Source: Tardibacter chloracetimidivorans (GTDB lineage Bacteria; Pseudomonadota; Alphaproteobacteria; Sphingomonadales; Sphingomonadaceae). From it: 64,000 nucleotides of DNA. The stretch covers positions 186,001 through 250,000 of the forward strand of contig NZ_CP018221.1 of assembly GCF_001890385.1 (NCBI RefSeq). The letters run 5' to 3'. This document shows positions 53,801 to 62,495 of this stretch, piece by piece. The position numbers were made by a program, and so were the translations under genes. Each line of letters opens with the position of its first letter. The first letter of the stretch is position 1. The notes under the pieces were generated by a model. That model was not told the origin of the DNA. It made no database searches and worked only from the letters and a program-made list of their open reading frames with translations.

Positions 53801-54199
53801 GAGACGGCGCTCGGCTCGCTCTCCGGCATCGGGCGGGACTTCCTGTCGCTTGCCAAGGACCGGGCTTCATCGGCGGCGCAATATGCGCGCGACATCGCCA
53901 TGGTGCGCGAGTACGTCGACAAGGCGATTGCGGTCAGCCAGGGCGTGTCCGGCATCACCTCCGCAACGGTCGGCGGCGTCGGAGCAATCGCCGCGCCATC
54001 GCTCGTCAGTGCCGGGCAGACGAACGCCGATCTTCTCGCCGAAGTGAAGGCGATGCGCTCCGAACTCAAGGCGCTGATGCTTCAGGAGGTGTCGAACAGC
54101 GGCGGCATCAAGCGCGTGCTCGACCGCGCCGACGGCGGCGATTACCTGCGCATCGGCAATGACAGCGACACGCCGGTCTATACGGAGGCCGCGCCGTGA
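50894..54199 (+). CDS. Tape measure protein
   Basis: 1101 aa. N-terminal prophage tape-measure domain (LALRIDSTEVASGAASLDKL, then HHVQNLAFQFQDVAQGLLTGQ), hydrophobic helices near 145-180, long helical central and C-terminal regions, and a Gly-rich membrane-like stretch (about 585-660). At roughly 1.5 angstrom per residue a tail of about 165 nm would be expected, a family rule of thumb. Confidence 0.93.
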   Translation: MTDLASLALRIDSTEVASGAASLDKLTAAGTRAEGAVDRLGDSTAQAGRQIRTGSQAAADFAASAQRQAEQIRRFGSASLDMGKNTGLAAHHVQNLAFQFQDVAQGLLTGQRPLTVFLQQGAQIGGIMQQASLGVGGLTRALLGMAGAAAAAVLTNPVLLALAAAAGTAYGAFKLFQSSIDDSGVLTDYANSLGLTAKEMKELENVTVTAGDVFKGLWKTIDDGLGLSTVFSSIKEWAVDAFTTWLDFNKTLWSSVYGLAVGSFEAVKNVWNRFPAIMGDLFAQAANKAIDGMNWMIEKAIAGINTLASRANALIGQDIFGQLGEFRIDNIANPNQGMAARTIADNMAAVAARTREARGAMDSFTDSLGKNVIAAAKTRISAQAAEILADRTEKAAKAAKEAADRHREFEQAMAGVLREIRQAQSEFEALQDKYDPLTASARRYREELDKISRAVGNKLLSDADAEVWKRKALIDSVANDIDSLSKEAAAEMGFGLKNAAKNAKEELLDGVRGIVNALDQLGDAGRTLADIGAVLEGFAGGDFSGARGPLGGLFALIGKAGGKDTFKPLTDKLDDIFGGENGQFAKTMKDLLGGAGIGLASGMIANGGQNSALGSSIGGALGQTLGKELLGPMMGKLGGAIAGPLGSIAGGIIGGAIGGAFKKTKWGRVDLTAGGYDVAGNSGKAKANAVTAGDSFTEGLAGIAEQFGGTVGDFGRISLGQRHGDWRVNAGGTSLKIKKGAVEFDEDAEGAVAYAMKLAIERGAIQGIRNSTNALLRAGSDIQVQLQKALQFEGVFSDLKARLDPTGAALDDLTKRFDGLRTIFKEAGATTAEYAQLEQLLALQRKDILDQAAAEALDKLNERRALEVRLLEAQGNATAAAALARQIELSQTKDELKDLMRRVHAAEVAAEAQEKAAAALEEVRSRFRAFTDDLIAFRDELSGASSGTLTYRQAMVKLMTTGGLAAAGDETALGSLSGIGRDFLSLAKDRASSAAQYARDIAMVREYVDKAIAVSQGVSGITSATVGGVGAIAAPSLVSAGQTNADLLAEVKAMRSELKALMLQEVSNSGGIKRVLDRADGGDYLRIGNDSDTPVYTEAAP

Positions 54200-55239
54200 A
54201 GATCATCCGGCCAGCCACCATCGAAGCCGCCGACCTGACGAGCAGCGTCTACGAGACCGCGCCGACCGCCTACAATGGCGGCACGACCTATGCGCTCGAC
54301 GATGTGGTGGGCGTCACCTCGGGCACGGTGGTGAGCGTCTATCAGTCGCTTCAGAACGGCAACACCGGCAACACCCCTGCATCCTCGCCCCTGTGGTGGG
54401 TGCTGATCGGCACGACTTACACGTCCTATAACGCAGGCACGAGCTATGCGGACGGCGATGTCGTTCTCGATCCGACGACGCACCATGAGTTCGAGAGCCT
54501 CGTCGGGAGCAATGTCGGAAACGCGCTCACCGACACGACCAAATGGCTGGACCTCGGCTATTCCAATCGCTGGCGCATGTTCGACACGTTGAACGGCAGC
54601 ACGACGAGCAATCCGGAAAGCATCGAAGTCGCGGTCGATATTACCGGTCGCGCCGATAGTGTCGCGCTGCTCGGCCTGTCGGGTGTGTCGGTACAGATCA
54701 AGTCCGAAACGGTAGCGGATGGCGTGATCTATGATGAGACCTATGGCCTCGTCTTCGACAGCGGCATCGCCAACTGGTATGATTATTTCTTCGAGGCGAT
54801 CCAGCGCAAGACCGACCTCGTTGTTACCGACCTGCCGATCATCGGCAACCCGACGATAACGGTGATCGTGACGCAGCCCGACGGCACCGCGACGGTGGGC
54901 ACTTGCGTTATAGGCCAGTCGCGCGCGGTCGGCGGCACGATGTACGGCGCAAAGACCAGCATCCTCGACTACAGCCGCAAGACCGCTGACGAGTTCGGCA
55001 ACTACACCATCGTCGAGCGGGCATTCTCCAAGCGCGCCGAGTTCAAGGTGGTTGTCGAGGCGGCGAAGGTCGACGCCGTTCATTCGATGCTTGCCGAATA
55101 TCGCGCCACGCCGATCGTCTACGTCGGCACCGACGATTACGCGTCGACATGGGCGTTCGGCTTCTACCGCGACTTCGCTCTTGAGGTCGCCCACCGCGAC
55201 CAATCCTATCTCTCCATCCAGATTGAGGGCCTCACATGA
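54196..55239 (+). CDS. Tail tip protein with two carbohydrate-binding-like modules
   Basis: 347 aa, GTG overlapping the tape-measure stop. Two tandem ~45-residue modules (about 26-72 and 76-119), each with YN-x-GT-x-YA-x-x-DVV, an aromatic pair and a final W, resemble CBM5/12-type modules. The rest is a beta-rich distal-tail-like domain. Likely contacts the host surface. Confidence 0.75.
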   Translation: MKIIRPATIEAADLTSSVYETAPTAYNGGTTYALDDVVGVTSGTVVSVYQSLQNGNTGNTPASSPLWWVLIGTTYTSYNAGTSYADGDVVLDPTTHHEFESLVGSNVGNALTDTTKWLDLGYSNRWRMFDTLNGSTTSNPESIEVAVDITGRADSVALLGLSGVSVQIKSETVADGVIYDETYGLVFDSGIANWYDYFFEAIQRKTDLVVTDLPIIGNPTITVIVTQPDGTATVGTCVIGQSRAVGGTMYGAKTSILDYSRKTADEFGNYTIVERAFSKRAEFKVVVEAAKVDAVHSMLAEYRATPIVYVGTDDYASTWAFGFYRDFALEVAHRDQSYLSIQIEGLT

Positions 55240-56357
55240 CGCTGCCGACGATTTCCACCATGCCGACGCCGCCCGCCCGGACGGACGAGCCGGAAACCTT
55301 CATCACGCGGGCCGACGCCTTCATCGCCGCGTTCCCGACGCTCGTGTCGGAACTCAACGATTTCATCGTCGAAGTGCAGGCAGTCGCGGCGGCGCTTGGC
55401 GTATCGAGCGCGGACGATGAACTCGCCGCAATCGCCGGGTTGGTGTCCGCAGCAGACAAGCTGCCCTATTTCACCGGCTCGGGCACGGCGGCGCTTGCCG
55501 ACCTGACATCATTCGTCCGCACGTTGCTGGACGACGCGGACGCAGCGGCCTTTCTCACGACGCTCGGCATCGCCCGACACAATCAGGTGGTTGTGGACAG
55601 TAGCGGCAATGTCATTGCAGGAACCGCGACTAGCTCTAATCATCGGTTTCACAAAAATGTCTCTCAGGGTGAGGGGATTCTCGACGTAGATAATGGCGTC
55701 AGCGGCGCGTTCTTCTTCTCTCATACATCCGGCGGTCAATCGTCGGCCGCCACCGCTCTCGCCATAGGCAGAAACTCTACCACATCAAGATCAATCAATG
55801 CCGGTGGCACTATCAACGCATCGGGCGCGGACTATGCCGAATACTTAAAAAAGGCTCCGGACTGCGGCACCATTCCCGCCGGGCAGGTCTGCGGCATCAA
55901 TGCTGATGGCGAGTTGGTCGACCAGTTCGATCTGGCGCACAGCTTCGTGATCAAATCAACCGATCCCGCCTATGTCGGCGGCGACACCTGGGGCAGCGAG
56001 GAACTGATCGGTGCCAAGCCGGTCGCGCCGACGCCTGTAGATGATGGCGAAGGCGGCGAGGCGGTCGATCCTGCCGAGCAAGCGCAATTCGAGATTGAAC
56101 TGGCGGCATGGGAAGCGGCGCTTGAGGCGGAGCGGGTGAAATATGACCGCATCGCCTTTTCAGGCCAGGTGCCGGCCAATCACATCGGCGCGGCCGTGGG
56201 CGAATATCTGATCGCCATCCGCAACCCTGATGGGTCGATCGGCACCGAGGCCAAGACGCTCGCCGATATGAGCATGGCCGAATATGCGGCAGCCGTCGGC
56301 AAGGTCTGGAAAATTCTCAACGATGGGCGCGCCTGGGTGGCCGTGAAGGTTGGCTAG
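55236..56357 (+). CDS. Tail fibre protein with intramolecular-chaperone-like segment
   Basis: 373 aa. N-terminal helical fibre-attachment part ([20 protein letters not shown]), a middle segment (about 115-205) that is lower in GC and richer in Ser/Asn/His, then [20 protein letters not shown], the start of a domain found in phage tailspikes that fold or cleave themselves. The C-terminus is helical and acidic. The middle segment looks exchanged. Confidence 0.75.
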   Translation: MTLPTISTMPTPPARTDEPETFITRADAFIAAFPTLVSELNDFIVEVQAVAAALGVSSADDELAAIAGLVSAADKLPYFTGSGTAALADLTSFVRTLLDDADAAAFLTTLGIARHNQVVVDSSGNVIAGTATSSNHRFHKNVSQGEGILDVDNGVSGAFFFSHTSGGQSSAATALAIGRNSTTSRSINAGGTINASGADYAEYLKKAPDCGTIPAGQVCGINADGELVDQFDLAHSFVIKSTDPAYVGGDTWGSEELIGAKPVAPTPVDDGEGGEAVDPAEQAQFEIELAAWEAALEAERVKYDRIAFSGQVPANHIGAAVGEYLIAIRNPDGSIGTEAKTLADMSMAEYAAAVGKVWKILNDGRAWVAVKVG

Positions 56358-56365
56358 GAGGAATT

Positions 56366-57754
56366 ATGAACGGATCGCTCAAGAACTGGCTCAAACACGC
56401 GGCGCTCGCGCTCATCATGATGCTTGTGTTCGGCCTCATCTTCGGATCGCCCGTCGTCGGCGCTGTGATCGCCACCGCCATATTCTGGGCAAAGGAGGCG
56501 GGCGAGAAATCCAAGCAGCTCGACGGCCGCCCGGAAGGCTGGCGCGCCGTGCTGTCGGACCTGAACCCGTTCGGCCCGCGCTGGAAGAAAGACGATCGGC
56601 TGGACCTGGCGTTTCCGGTCGCCGCCGTCTGGCTGGCGGTGGCGCTGCTGCCGGCGTCTGCCCATGCCGCCAGCTATCAGGCGTCCACTGCCGCCGAGGT
56701 GAGGGCGCTGCTGCCGAAGCTTGCTGACGGCGATGTGGTGGAGCTGGGCGACGCGCCGATGGGCGCGGTGCGCTGGGGCGGGCTGAAGGCCGTGACGATC
56801 AAGGGCGGCGTGTTCGACCAGATCACTCTCGACAAGCCGCAGGGGCCGACCTTCGACGGCTTGCGGGTGACGATGCCCGCCACGGCCGCGACGCCTGCCT
56901 ATCAGCGCGCGGTGCAGCTTTATGGCGGCCATGCCACCATCCGCAATTTCGAGATTTCGGCCAGCGCCTATGACCTGGCGCAGCCGCGCAAGGGCGTGGG
57001 CCTGATGTTCGATGGCCGGGCCGGGGCCAATGGCCAGATCACCGTCGAGGATGGCGTGCTGCACAATCTGGACCAGGGCCTTGGCTGGCTGGAGCAGCCG
57101 GTGGGCGTGACGGTGCGCAACGTCACGGTCCGCGACTTGTCGACCGATGGAATCCAGTTCGGCGGCGCAAACAATGTGCTGATCGAGAATTTCACCTGCG
57201 GGGCGCGGGTGGCGACCTATGCCGGCGCGCACCCCGACTGCATCCAGATCGCGTCGAGCGGCGGGCCGGTGAACAACCTCACCATCCGCAATGTCGCGAT
57301 CGATGGGTGGCGAGCGACGCAAGGCGTGTTCCTGGTCAACAATCCGACCGCGCGCGGGCGCAACTGGACGATCAGCGGCGTGCGCATGCTGGGCTATTTC
57401 TATCGCGGCCTCACAATCATGAACGCCGATGATGTGAAGATCAGCGACGTGGTGCTGACGACGCCGATCAACGCCGTCCATTTCTCGATGCTGACGCTCG
57501 ATAATGTCGACGGGGCCGAGATCCGCGACACCATTGCCTGCAGCCACGCGCGCAACAATGTGACGGGCCTTGTCGAGAGCGGCCGGGTGACGATCCCGTG
57601 CCGCAAGCCCGCCGCCTATGTCGGGGTCGGCGTCGGCGGCAATGGCGCGGCGCTGCCCGACACCTCGGCGCTGGATGCGACGATCGCCGTGCTGAAGGCG
57701 GAGGTGGACCGGCAGGGGCAGGTGATCACGGCCGTTCGCGCCGCGGTGGAATGA
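56366..57754 (+). CDS. Membrane segment fused to a parallel beta-helix protein
   Basis: 462 aa, AGGAGG upstream of the ATG. Residues 1-60 look like a small holin-type membrane protein (LALIMMLVFGLIFGSPVVGA, then FWAKEAGEKSKQ). Near 85-103 a second hydrophobic stretch ends ASAHA like a signal cleavage site. Residues ~105-430 form a right-handed beta-helix (repeating VTIKGG, TIRNFEIS, VTVRNVTVRDL, IENF). It could be a tailspike/depolymerase with membrane transit or a true fusion. Confidence 0.7.
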   Translation: MNGSLKNWLKHAALALIMMLVFGLIFGSPVVGAVIATAIFWAKEAGEKSKQLDGRPEGWRAVLSDLNPFGPRWKKDDRLDLAFPVAAVWLAVALLPASAHAASYQASTAAEVRALLPKLADGDVVELGDAPMGAVRWGGLKAVTIKGGVFDQITLDKPQGPTFDGLRVTMPATAATPAYQRAVQLYGGHATIRNFEISASAYDLAQPRKGVGLMFDGRAGANGQITVEDGVLHNLDQGLGWLEQPVGVTVRNVTVRDLSTDGIQFGGANNVLIENFTCGARVATYAGAHPDCIQIASSGGPVNNLTIRNVAIDGWRATQGVFLVNNPTARGRNWTISGVRMLGYFYRGLTIMNADDVKISDVVLTTPINAVHFSMLTLDNVDGAEIRDTIACSHARNNVTGLVESGRVTIPCRKPAAYVGVGVGGNGAALPDTSALDATIAVLKAEVDRQGQVITAVRAAVE

Positions 57755-57766
57755 GGGGGAATCGGC

Positions 57767-58105
57767 GTGAACGTATCGGACTTTATGTATGCTCTTTTCG
57801 GCGGGCTCATCATCTGCGGCGCGAAGCTGGGCTATCTGCTGTTCGGCATATCCAGCGAGCCGCCGGAAGACCCGCTCGCACTGAAATCATGGGAGCGCAA
57901 GCGGCGCTGGCTGGTCATCTCGGAACTGGCCGCCCTGCCGGCCTTCGCCGCCATCGCCGTTCTTGCCGGACGGCTGCGGCACTGGCCGGTCGAGGGCGTG
58001 GTCGCCCTGTCGATGGTGCTGGGCGCGCTGGGCTTTGCCTTCTTCCTCGACGCAGTGCGAACGCTGGTGAGCCGCCGTCTGAACATCGGAGGCGGAAATG
58101 GCTGA
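57767..58105 (+). CDS. Putative holin, 112 aa
   Basis: Three hydrophobic helices (about 7-27, 52-67, 75-96) with short charged loops and a basic end; directly before the lysis genes. Holin-like by topology and location; no family motif. Confidence 0.6.
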   Translation: MNVSDFMYALFGGLIICGAKLGYLLFGISSEPPEDPLALKSWERKRRWLVISELAALPAFAAIAVLAGRLRHWPVEGVVALSMVLGALGFAFFLDAVRTLVSRRLNIGGGNG

Positions 58106-58229
58106 GTTTCTCATCATCATAGTGCTGGCGTCGGTTGCCCTGTCGGTGGGCGCATTTGGCGTCGCGTCCAAGCACGGCCGGGACTGCGTGCGCCACATCT
58201 CCGAAAGCTGCCGCGATGAAGACCGCTGA
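58098..58229 (+). CDS. Single-helix membrane protein, 43 aa
   Basis: ATG 58098 with GGAGGCGGAA upstream and an 8-nt overlap with the preceding gene. MAEFLIIIVLASVALSVGAF is one membrane helix; the tail is polar with two Cys. Overlaps the endolysin start by 14 nt. Possibly a second holin or antiholin. Confidence 0.55.
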   Translation: MAEFLIIIVLASVALSVGAFGVASKHGRDCVRHISESCRDEDR

Positions 58230-58806
58230 CATCCAGAGGCGGCTTGGCGTCGCTCCGGACGGAATATGGGGGCCGGTGACGTGGGCCGCGCTTTTCACCT
58301 TCTGCGGTTGCAAGGACGCGCGGAGAGCCAAGGACCTGGGCTTCGGAGCGAACGCCTATCTGCTCGGGTTCGACATCTCCACACCGCTGCGGATCGCGCA
58401 TTTCATGGCACAGGCAGCGCATGAAACCGGCGGCTTTCGATGGCTTGAAGAGATATGGGGGCCGACGCTCGCGCAGATGCGATACGAGGGCCGCCGCGAC
58501 CTCGGCAACGTCAAGCCGGGCGATGGGCAGCGGTTCAAGGGTCGCGGCATCTTCCAACTGACGGGGCGCGGCAACTATGAGGATTATGGCAAGACGCTCG
58601 GGCTCGACCTGATCGCGCACCCCTATCTTGCCGCCGATCCGGGCAATTCGGTCTTGATCGCCGGCAGCTATTGGAAGCGCAAAGGGCTGAATGCGCTCGC
58701 CGACGCCGATAATTGCGAGAAGATCACCCGAGCGATCAACGGCGGTCTGAACGGCTTTCCCGAGCGGCTGGCCTATGTCGAACGGCTGAAGGGCCTGCTG
58801 CTGTGA
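58216..58806 (+). CDS. Endolysin, glycoside hydrolase family 19
   Basis: 196 aa from ATG 58216. N-terminal ~30 residues resemble a peptidoglycan-binding start (DIQRRLGVAPDGIWGPVTW); then the GH19 core with FMAQAAHETGGFRWLEE (catalytic Glu), RFKGRGIFQLTGRGNYEDYG and the C-terminal TRAINGG. No signal peptide, so holin-dependent release is expected. Confidence 0.9.
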   Translation: MKTADIQRRLGVAPDGIWGPVTWAALFTFCGCKDARRAKDLGFGANAYLLGFDISTPLRIAHFMAQAAHETGGFRWLEEIWGPTLAQMRYEGRRDLGNVKPGDGQRFKGRGIFQLTGRGNYEDYGKTLGLDLIAHPYLAADPGNSVLIAGSYWKRKGLNALADADNCEKITRAINGGLNGFPERLAYVERLKGLLL

Positions 58807-59276
58807 TCGGTGCGCTCGCCGGCCTCGCCGCGCGCTTCTGGTTCGCCTTTCCGATCATCGGCCTGGGCATTGCCCTGCTCATCACGCGGGGCACGCTGGC
58901 CGACGTGAAGGACGAACTTCACAAGCTCCAGCAAGAGACGGCGCAAGTGCTGCTCGTGATCCGGGAAGTCGCGGACAATCCCCGGCTGAAATGGGTCGAC
59001 GCCGGAAAGCAGGTGCGCGCTGTCGGCGATGCGCGGGACCAGTGGAAACGCACGTCCGATGCGCAGACCGCAGCCGTCGAAGCGATGGAGGCCGAAACTG
59101 CCCGGATGCGCAAGGTTGCCGAAGCCCGGCAGCGCGAGATCGCATCGCTTGTCCGGCAGCGCGATCGGCTTGCGACTGAACTTGCATCGAACCGCGCCAC
59201 CAACCGCCTACAGGCACAAGAGGAACTGCGCCATGTTGAAGAAGCTCTCGATAGCGTTTTCGCTGCTGGCCTGTAG
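58803..59276 (+). CDS. Inner-membrane spanin (Rz-like)
   Basis: 157 aa, GTG overlapping the endolysin stop. One N-terminal membrane helix (FWFAFPIIGLGIALLI), then a long periplasmic coiled coil rich in Arg/Glu/Gln. Works with the overlapping lipoprotein to fuse inner and outer membranes at lysis. Confidence 0.82.
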   Translation: MIGALAGLAARFWFAFPIIGLGIALLITRGTLADVKDELHKLQQETAQVLLVIREVADNPRLKWVDAGKQVRAVGDARDQWKRTSDAQTAAVEAMEAETARMRKVAEARQREIASLVRQRDRLATELASNRATNRLQAQEELRHVEEALDSVFAAGL

Positions 59277-59505
59277 CTGCGGCGGTCCCGTCGTGAAGGA
59301 AAAGGTCAGCGTCGCCAAGGTGCCGGTCGTCGCCAAGTGCACGGCGGATCGCCCAGAGCGGCCACAGCGCCTGTCAGCCGCGTTTTCGGATGCGGAGTGG
59401 CAAAGCCTCGCCCCGCGCGCAAAAGCCTCTCAGGTGGCAGCGCAGGGCCTCAGGTGGCAGAACTACGGGGAGCAGATGGACGCGGCGACGGCGGGGTGTC
59501 CTTAG
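59233..59505 (+). CDS. Outer-membrane spanin lipoprotein (Rz1-like)
   Basis: 90 aa starting inside the i-spanin gene in another frame. MLKKLSIAFSLLACSCGG contains a lipobox (LLAC). A conserved-looking soluble part (DRPERPQRLSAAFSDAEW) follows. The overlapping arrangement is typical of Rz/Rz1 pairs, although here the second gene extends beyond the first. Confidence 0.82.
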   Translation: MLKKLSIAFSLLACSCGGPVVKEKVSVAKVPVVAKCTADRPERPQRLSAAFSDAEWQSLAPRAKASQVAAQGLRWQNYGEQMDAATAGCP

Positions 59506-59564
59506 GCGTTACGTTTCGAACGATTAATTAATTCCTGAAACCGCAACGTCCGCCGCTGGATCGG

Positions 59565-59663
59565 TCATCTGACACACATTATCTCAAAAAGTGCGAGAAA
59601 TCCGGCAAATATGCTCACGACCGCCAACGCGGATGCAAAGTAATATACCACCGCTTTTGGCAT
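59565..59663 (-). CDS. Tiny membrane protein, 32 aa
   Basis: ATG 59663 with GGAAGG 5 nt upstream. MPKAVVYYFASALAVVSIF continues into one membrane helix. Leftward, last gene of the right-end cargo cluster, converging on the spanin gene. Function unknown. Confidence 0.5.
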   Translation of the reverse strand: MPKAVVYYFASALAVVSIFAGFLALFEIMCVR

Positions 59664-59679
59664 CACGCCTTCCGCTCGC

Positions 59680-60249
59680 CTAGAGTCTCGACGTATCACT
59701 ATCATAGAAGCTAAGCTGATCGCGACATACTCGCAGCGCCTCTTCGGCCTTGGCGGCGCGTGCTTCTGCTGCGAGCTTTTGCGACAGGAACATATCGAGC
59801 TGGTCTTTGTAGGTGGCGGCCAGTGCCTGCGCGTTTCCCATCTGCCTGTGGAGTTCGTTGAAGGCTGCTGTTCGGCTCTCCACCTCTGCCTTTAGTTCCT
59901 TGATGGTGGCGGCTGCTTTATAACGCAACTCCATAGTGTGCGCGAAAATCGCGCCAGCGGCCAATTCAAAGTCCAGTTTCCCCAATGGATTATTGTTATA
60001 ATCTGCATATTGTGGGAGTTCATTCCACGACTTCTCCGTTATCTGAGAAGCAATTGTCTTAGCCCATTTCTGCTTGATATCATCCTTCAAGGACACTGCT
60101 CCTAATTCCTCAACCAGATCATCCGCTTTATCTGAGTGGGTGGTCATGGGTGGCTCGCCGCGCTCAGCAAGAGAAGGCGCAGGGTAGGAATACGTGGTGC
60201 ACTCGCCAAAGTGTTGGATGCCGTCCATGTCGCATTTCGGACAACTCAT
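59680..60249 (-). CDS. Coiled-coil cargo protein, 189 aa
   Basis: ATG 60249 immediately after the stop of the upstream gene. N-terminal CPKC zinc half-site, then a helical body with a coiled coil (about 110-175: ATIKELKAEVESRTAAFNEL). GC content is lower than in the late genes. Function unknown. Confidence 0.65.
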   Translation of the reverse strand: MSCPKCDMDGIQHFGECTTYSYPAPSLAERGEPPMTTHSDKADDLVEELGAVSLKDDIKQKWAKTIASQITEKSWNELPQYADYNNNPLGKLDFELAAGAIFAHTMELRYKAAATIKELKAEVESRTAAFNELHRQMGNAQALAATYKDQLDMFLSQKLAAEARAAKAEEALRVCRDQLSFYDSDTSRL

Positions 60250-60561
60250 CTACCCATCCTCCCACATGGCTGTGATGGCTGCTGTATCAACAATCCATCC
60301 ATTCCCGCCGCAGCGGGTGCATTCGGTGTGACAAGCATCCTCATCGGCCCCATCAGGGTAGCCACCTTCACCTTCACATTGCGGACACACCATGACGGCC
60401 CTCTCCACCGTCGCCTCGTCTGCTTGGTGGTGGGCGAGGCGATGCTTGGCAGCTTCATGTGCCATCCGGCTTACGTCGCGGTCGTAGCCCCCGCCTGTCC
60501 CGCGCCGGAACATCTCGGCGAAGGCAATATCAGCCTCCGTCACCTTCACTTCTGTGGTCAT
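60250..60561 (-). CDS. DnaJ-type zinc-motif protein, 103 aa
   Basis: ATG 60561 overlaps the upstream stop by 4 nt. Two CxxCxGxG-like motifs, CPQCEGEGGYPDG and CTRCGGNGW, resemble the DnaJ zinc repeat. The N-terminal part is helical (VKVTEADIAFAEMFRRGTGG). Common in phage early regions; function unknown. Confidence 0.65.
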   Translation of the reverse strand: MTTEVKVTEADIAFAEMFRRGTGGGYDRDVSRMAHEAAKHRLAHHQADEATVERAVMVCPQCEGEGGYPDGADEDACHTECTRCGGNGWIVDTAAITAMWEDG

Positions 60562-60881
60562 GCGTCCGGTCCTTTCGGTGGGGATGGGAGTGGGCGGAAG
60601 TGGGTGGGGGCATCACCCTCAACCTGCGCCCATTGCGAGCGCTCGTTCGTGCCGCTGTAATACCAGCGTTTCAGGGTCACATCGTATCGCCCCATGCGAA
60701 TCCACCGCTTTTCGTCGTGAGCGCAGAAGATGTGAGGTTGATACGGGCCGGGATGATCCGACTGGTATTCCTCTATCGGCCTCCAGACATTCTCAGCCTC
60801 AAGCTCTGCCAGCTTCTGAAGGGATTTGGCGTGGGCAATGATGCTGCGCGAGATCGCGCTGCGTTGGCCCGACCGAAGAAT
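60558..60881 (-). pseudogene. DUF551-like protein, 5' end removed by IS21
   Basis: The remaining frame reads ILRSGQRSAISRSI, then VWRPIEEYQSDHPGPYQPHI, KRWIRMGRYDV and the terminal THFRPLPSPPKGP, the Trp/Pro pattern of DUF551. The start codon and N-terminus are missing because the IS21-family element begins at 60882; the frame runs on into the element. Confidence 0.65.
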
Positions 60882-60986
60882 TGAGAACGGCGGAGCAATA
60901 TTCGACCACGGTAGCGGCGGGATAGTCCTGCTGCGGGCGGCGTAAAAGTCGTCCACCTTGAAGCCTTTCTGCCGAGTCAGGGAGGT

Positions 60987-62495
60987 GTGGGGATCTACAG
61001 CGTGGAACTTTATCTTCAGGTCCGTCTGGCTTGCGCGGATGGCATGAGCCAACGGGCGGCGGCGAAGCGTTTCAATGTGTCGCGCGATACGGTACGCAAG
61101 ATGCTGTCGTTTTCATCGCCGCCGGGTTACCGGCGCCAGTCCGTACCGCAGCGCCCGAAGCTGGACGGGTTTGTGGCGATCATTGATGGATGGCTTGAGG
61201 GTGACCGCAGTGTCCCGCGCAAGCAACGCCATACGGCGAAGCGGGTATTCGACCGTTTGCGCACCGAGCATGGTTTCACCGGCGGCTATACGATCATCAA
61301 GGATTACATCCGGGAGCGCGAACAGCGCAGCCGGGAGATGTTCGTGCCGCTGGCGCACCCTGCGGGAGATGCGCAGGCCGATTTCGGGGAAGCGCTGGTG
61401 GAGATCGGCGGGGTGGAGCAGAAGGCCTACTTCTTCGCGCTCGATCTGCCGCACAGTGATGCCTGCTATGTGCGGGCCTATCCGGCGGCGGTGGCGGAGG
61501 CCTGGGTGGACGGACACGTGCATGCCTTCGCGTTTTTCGGCGCGGTACCGCGCTCGATCGTCTATGACAACGATCGCTGCCTTGTGGCGAAGATCCTGCC
61601 CGACGGCACGCGGCAGCGTGCCACGCTGTTCAGCGCTTTCCTGTCACATTACGTGATCCGCGACCGCTATGCTCGCCCGGGCAAGGGGAACGAGAAAGGC
61701 AATGTGGAGGGGCTGGTAGGCTATTGCCGGCGCAACTTCATGGTGCCGATCCCGAAGTTCCCGACCTGGGAGGCGTTCAACCTGTGGCTGGAGGAGCAAT
61801 GCCGCAAGCGCCAGCAGGACAAGGTGCGCGGGCAGAGCGAGACGATCGGTGAGCGCTTGGAACGCGATCTCGCGGCCATGCAGCCTCTGCCCGCTACACC
61901 CTTCGAGGCCTGCGATCAGAAAGGCGGGCGGGTCTCCTCGCAATCCCTGGTGCGCTACAGGACCAACGATTATTCGGTTCCGGTGGCCTGGGGCCATCAG
62001 GAGGTCTGGATCAGGGCCTATGTCGATGAGGTGGTGATCGGCTGCCGCAGCGAAGTCATCGCCCGTCATCCTCGTTGCTATGCCCGCGAGGAGGTTGTCT
62101 TCGACCCGCTCCATTATCTCCCGCTGATCGAGCAGAAGATCAACGCATTCGACCAGGCTGCGCCTTTGCAGGGCTGGGACCTGCCCGAAGCGTTCACGAC
62201 ACTGCAGCGGTTGATGGAAGGGCGCATGCACAAACATGGCAAGCGCGAATATGTGCAGGTACTGCGCCTGCTGGAAACGTTCACCCTCGCCGATCTCCAG
62301 GCGGCGGTCGAACAGGCCATCGATCTTGGCGCCATCGGCTTCGATGCCGTCAAGCACCTCGTCCTGTGCCGGATCGAACGCGTACCGCCCAGGCTGGACC
62401 TGGACGTCTATCCCTTCCTGCCACGCACCACGGTCGAGAAGACCTTTGCCAGAGCCTATCTGAGCCTGCTCTCCGACCGGCAGGAGGCCGCATGA
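60987..62495 (+). CDS. istA: IS21 transposase IstA
   Basis: 502 aa. N-terminal HTH (SQRAAAKRFNVSRDTVRKML), then an RNase H-like integrase core with DDE residues in GDAQADFGEA, SIVYDNDRC and GNEKGNVEGLVG. C-terminal Mu-like DNA-binding region ends LLSDRQEAA. GTG start chosen; the start is not certain. ATGA overlap with istB. Confidence 0.95.
   Translation: MGIYSVELYLQVRLACADGMSQRAAAKRFNVSRDTVRKMLSFSSPPGYRRQSVPQRPKLDGFVAIIDGWLEGDRSVPRKQRHTAKRVFDRLRTEHGFTGGYTIIKDYIREREQRSREMFVPLAHPAGDAQADFGEALVEIGGVEQKAYFFALDLPHSDACYVRAYPAAVAEAWVDGHVHAFAFFGAVPRSIVYDNDRCLVAKILPDGTRQRATLFSAFLSHYVIRDRYARPGKGNEKGNVEGLVGYCRRNFMVPIPKFPTWEAFNLWLEEQCRKRQQDKVRGQSETIGERLERDLAAMQPLPATPFEACDQKGGRVSSQSLVRYRTNDYSVPVAWGHQEVWIRAYVDEVVIGCRSEVIARHPRCYAREEVVFDPLHYLPLIEQKINAFDQAAPLQGWDLPEAFTTLQRLMEGRMHKHGKREYVQVLRLLETFTLADLQAAVEQAIDLGAIGFDAVKHLVLCRIERVPPRLDLDVYPFLPRTTVEKTFARAYLSLLSDRQEAA

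Noticed and set aside
60929-60955. Inner GGCGGCGTAAAA repeat as the left end of the IS21 element
   Set aside because: A better 22/27 match to the right end is found further out at 60882; inner repeats are normal in IS21 ends.
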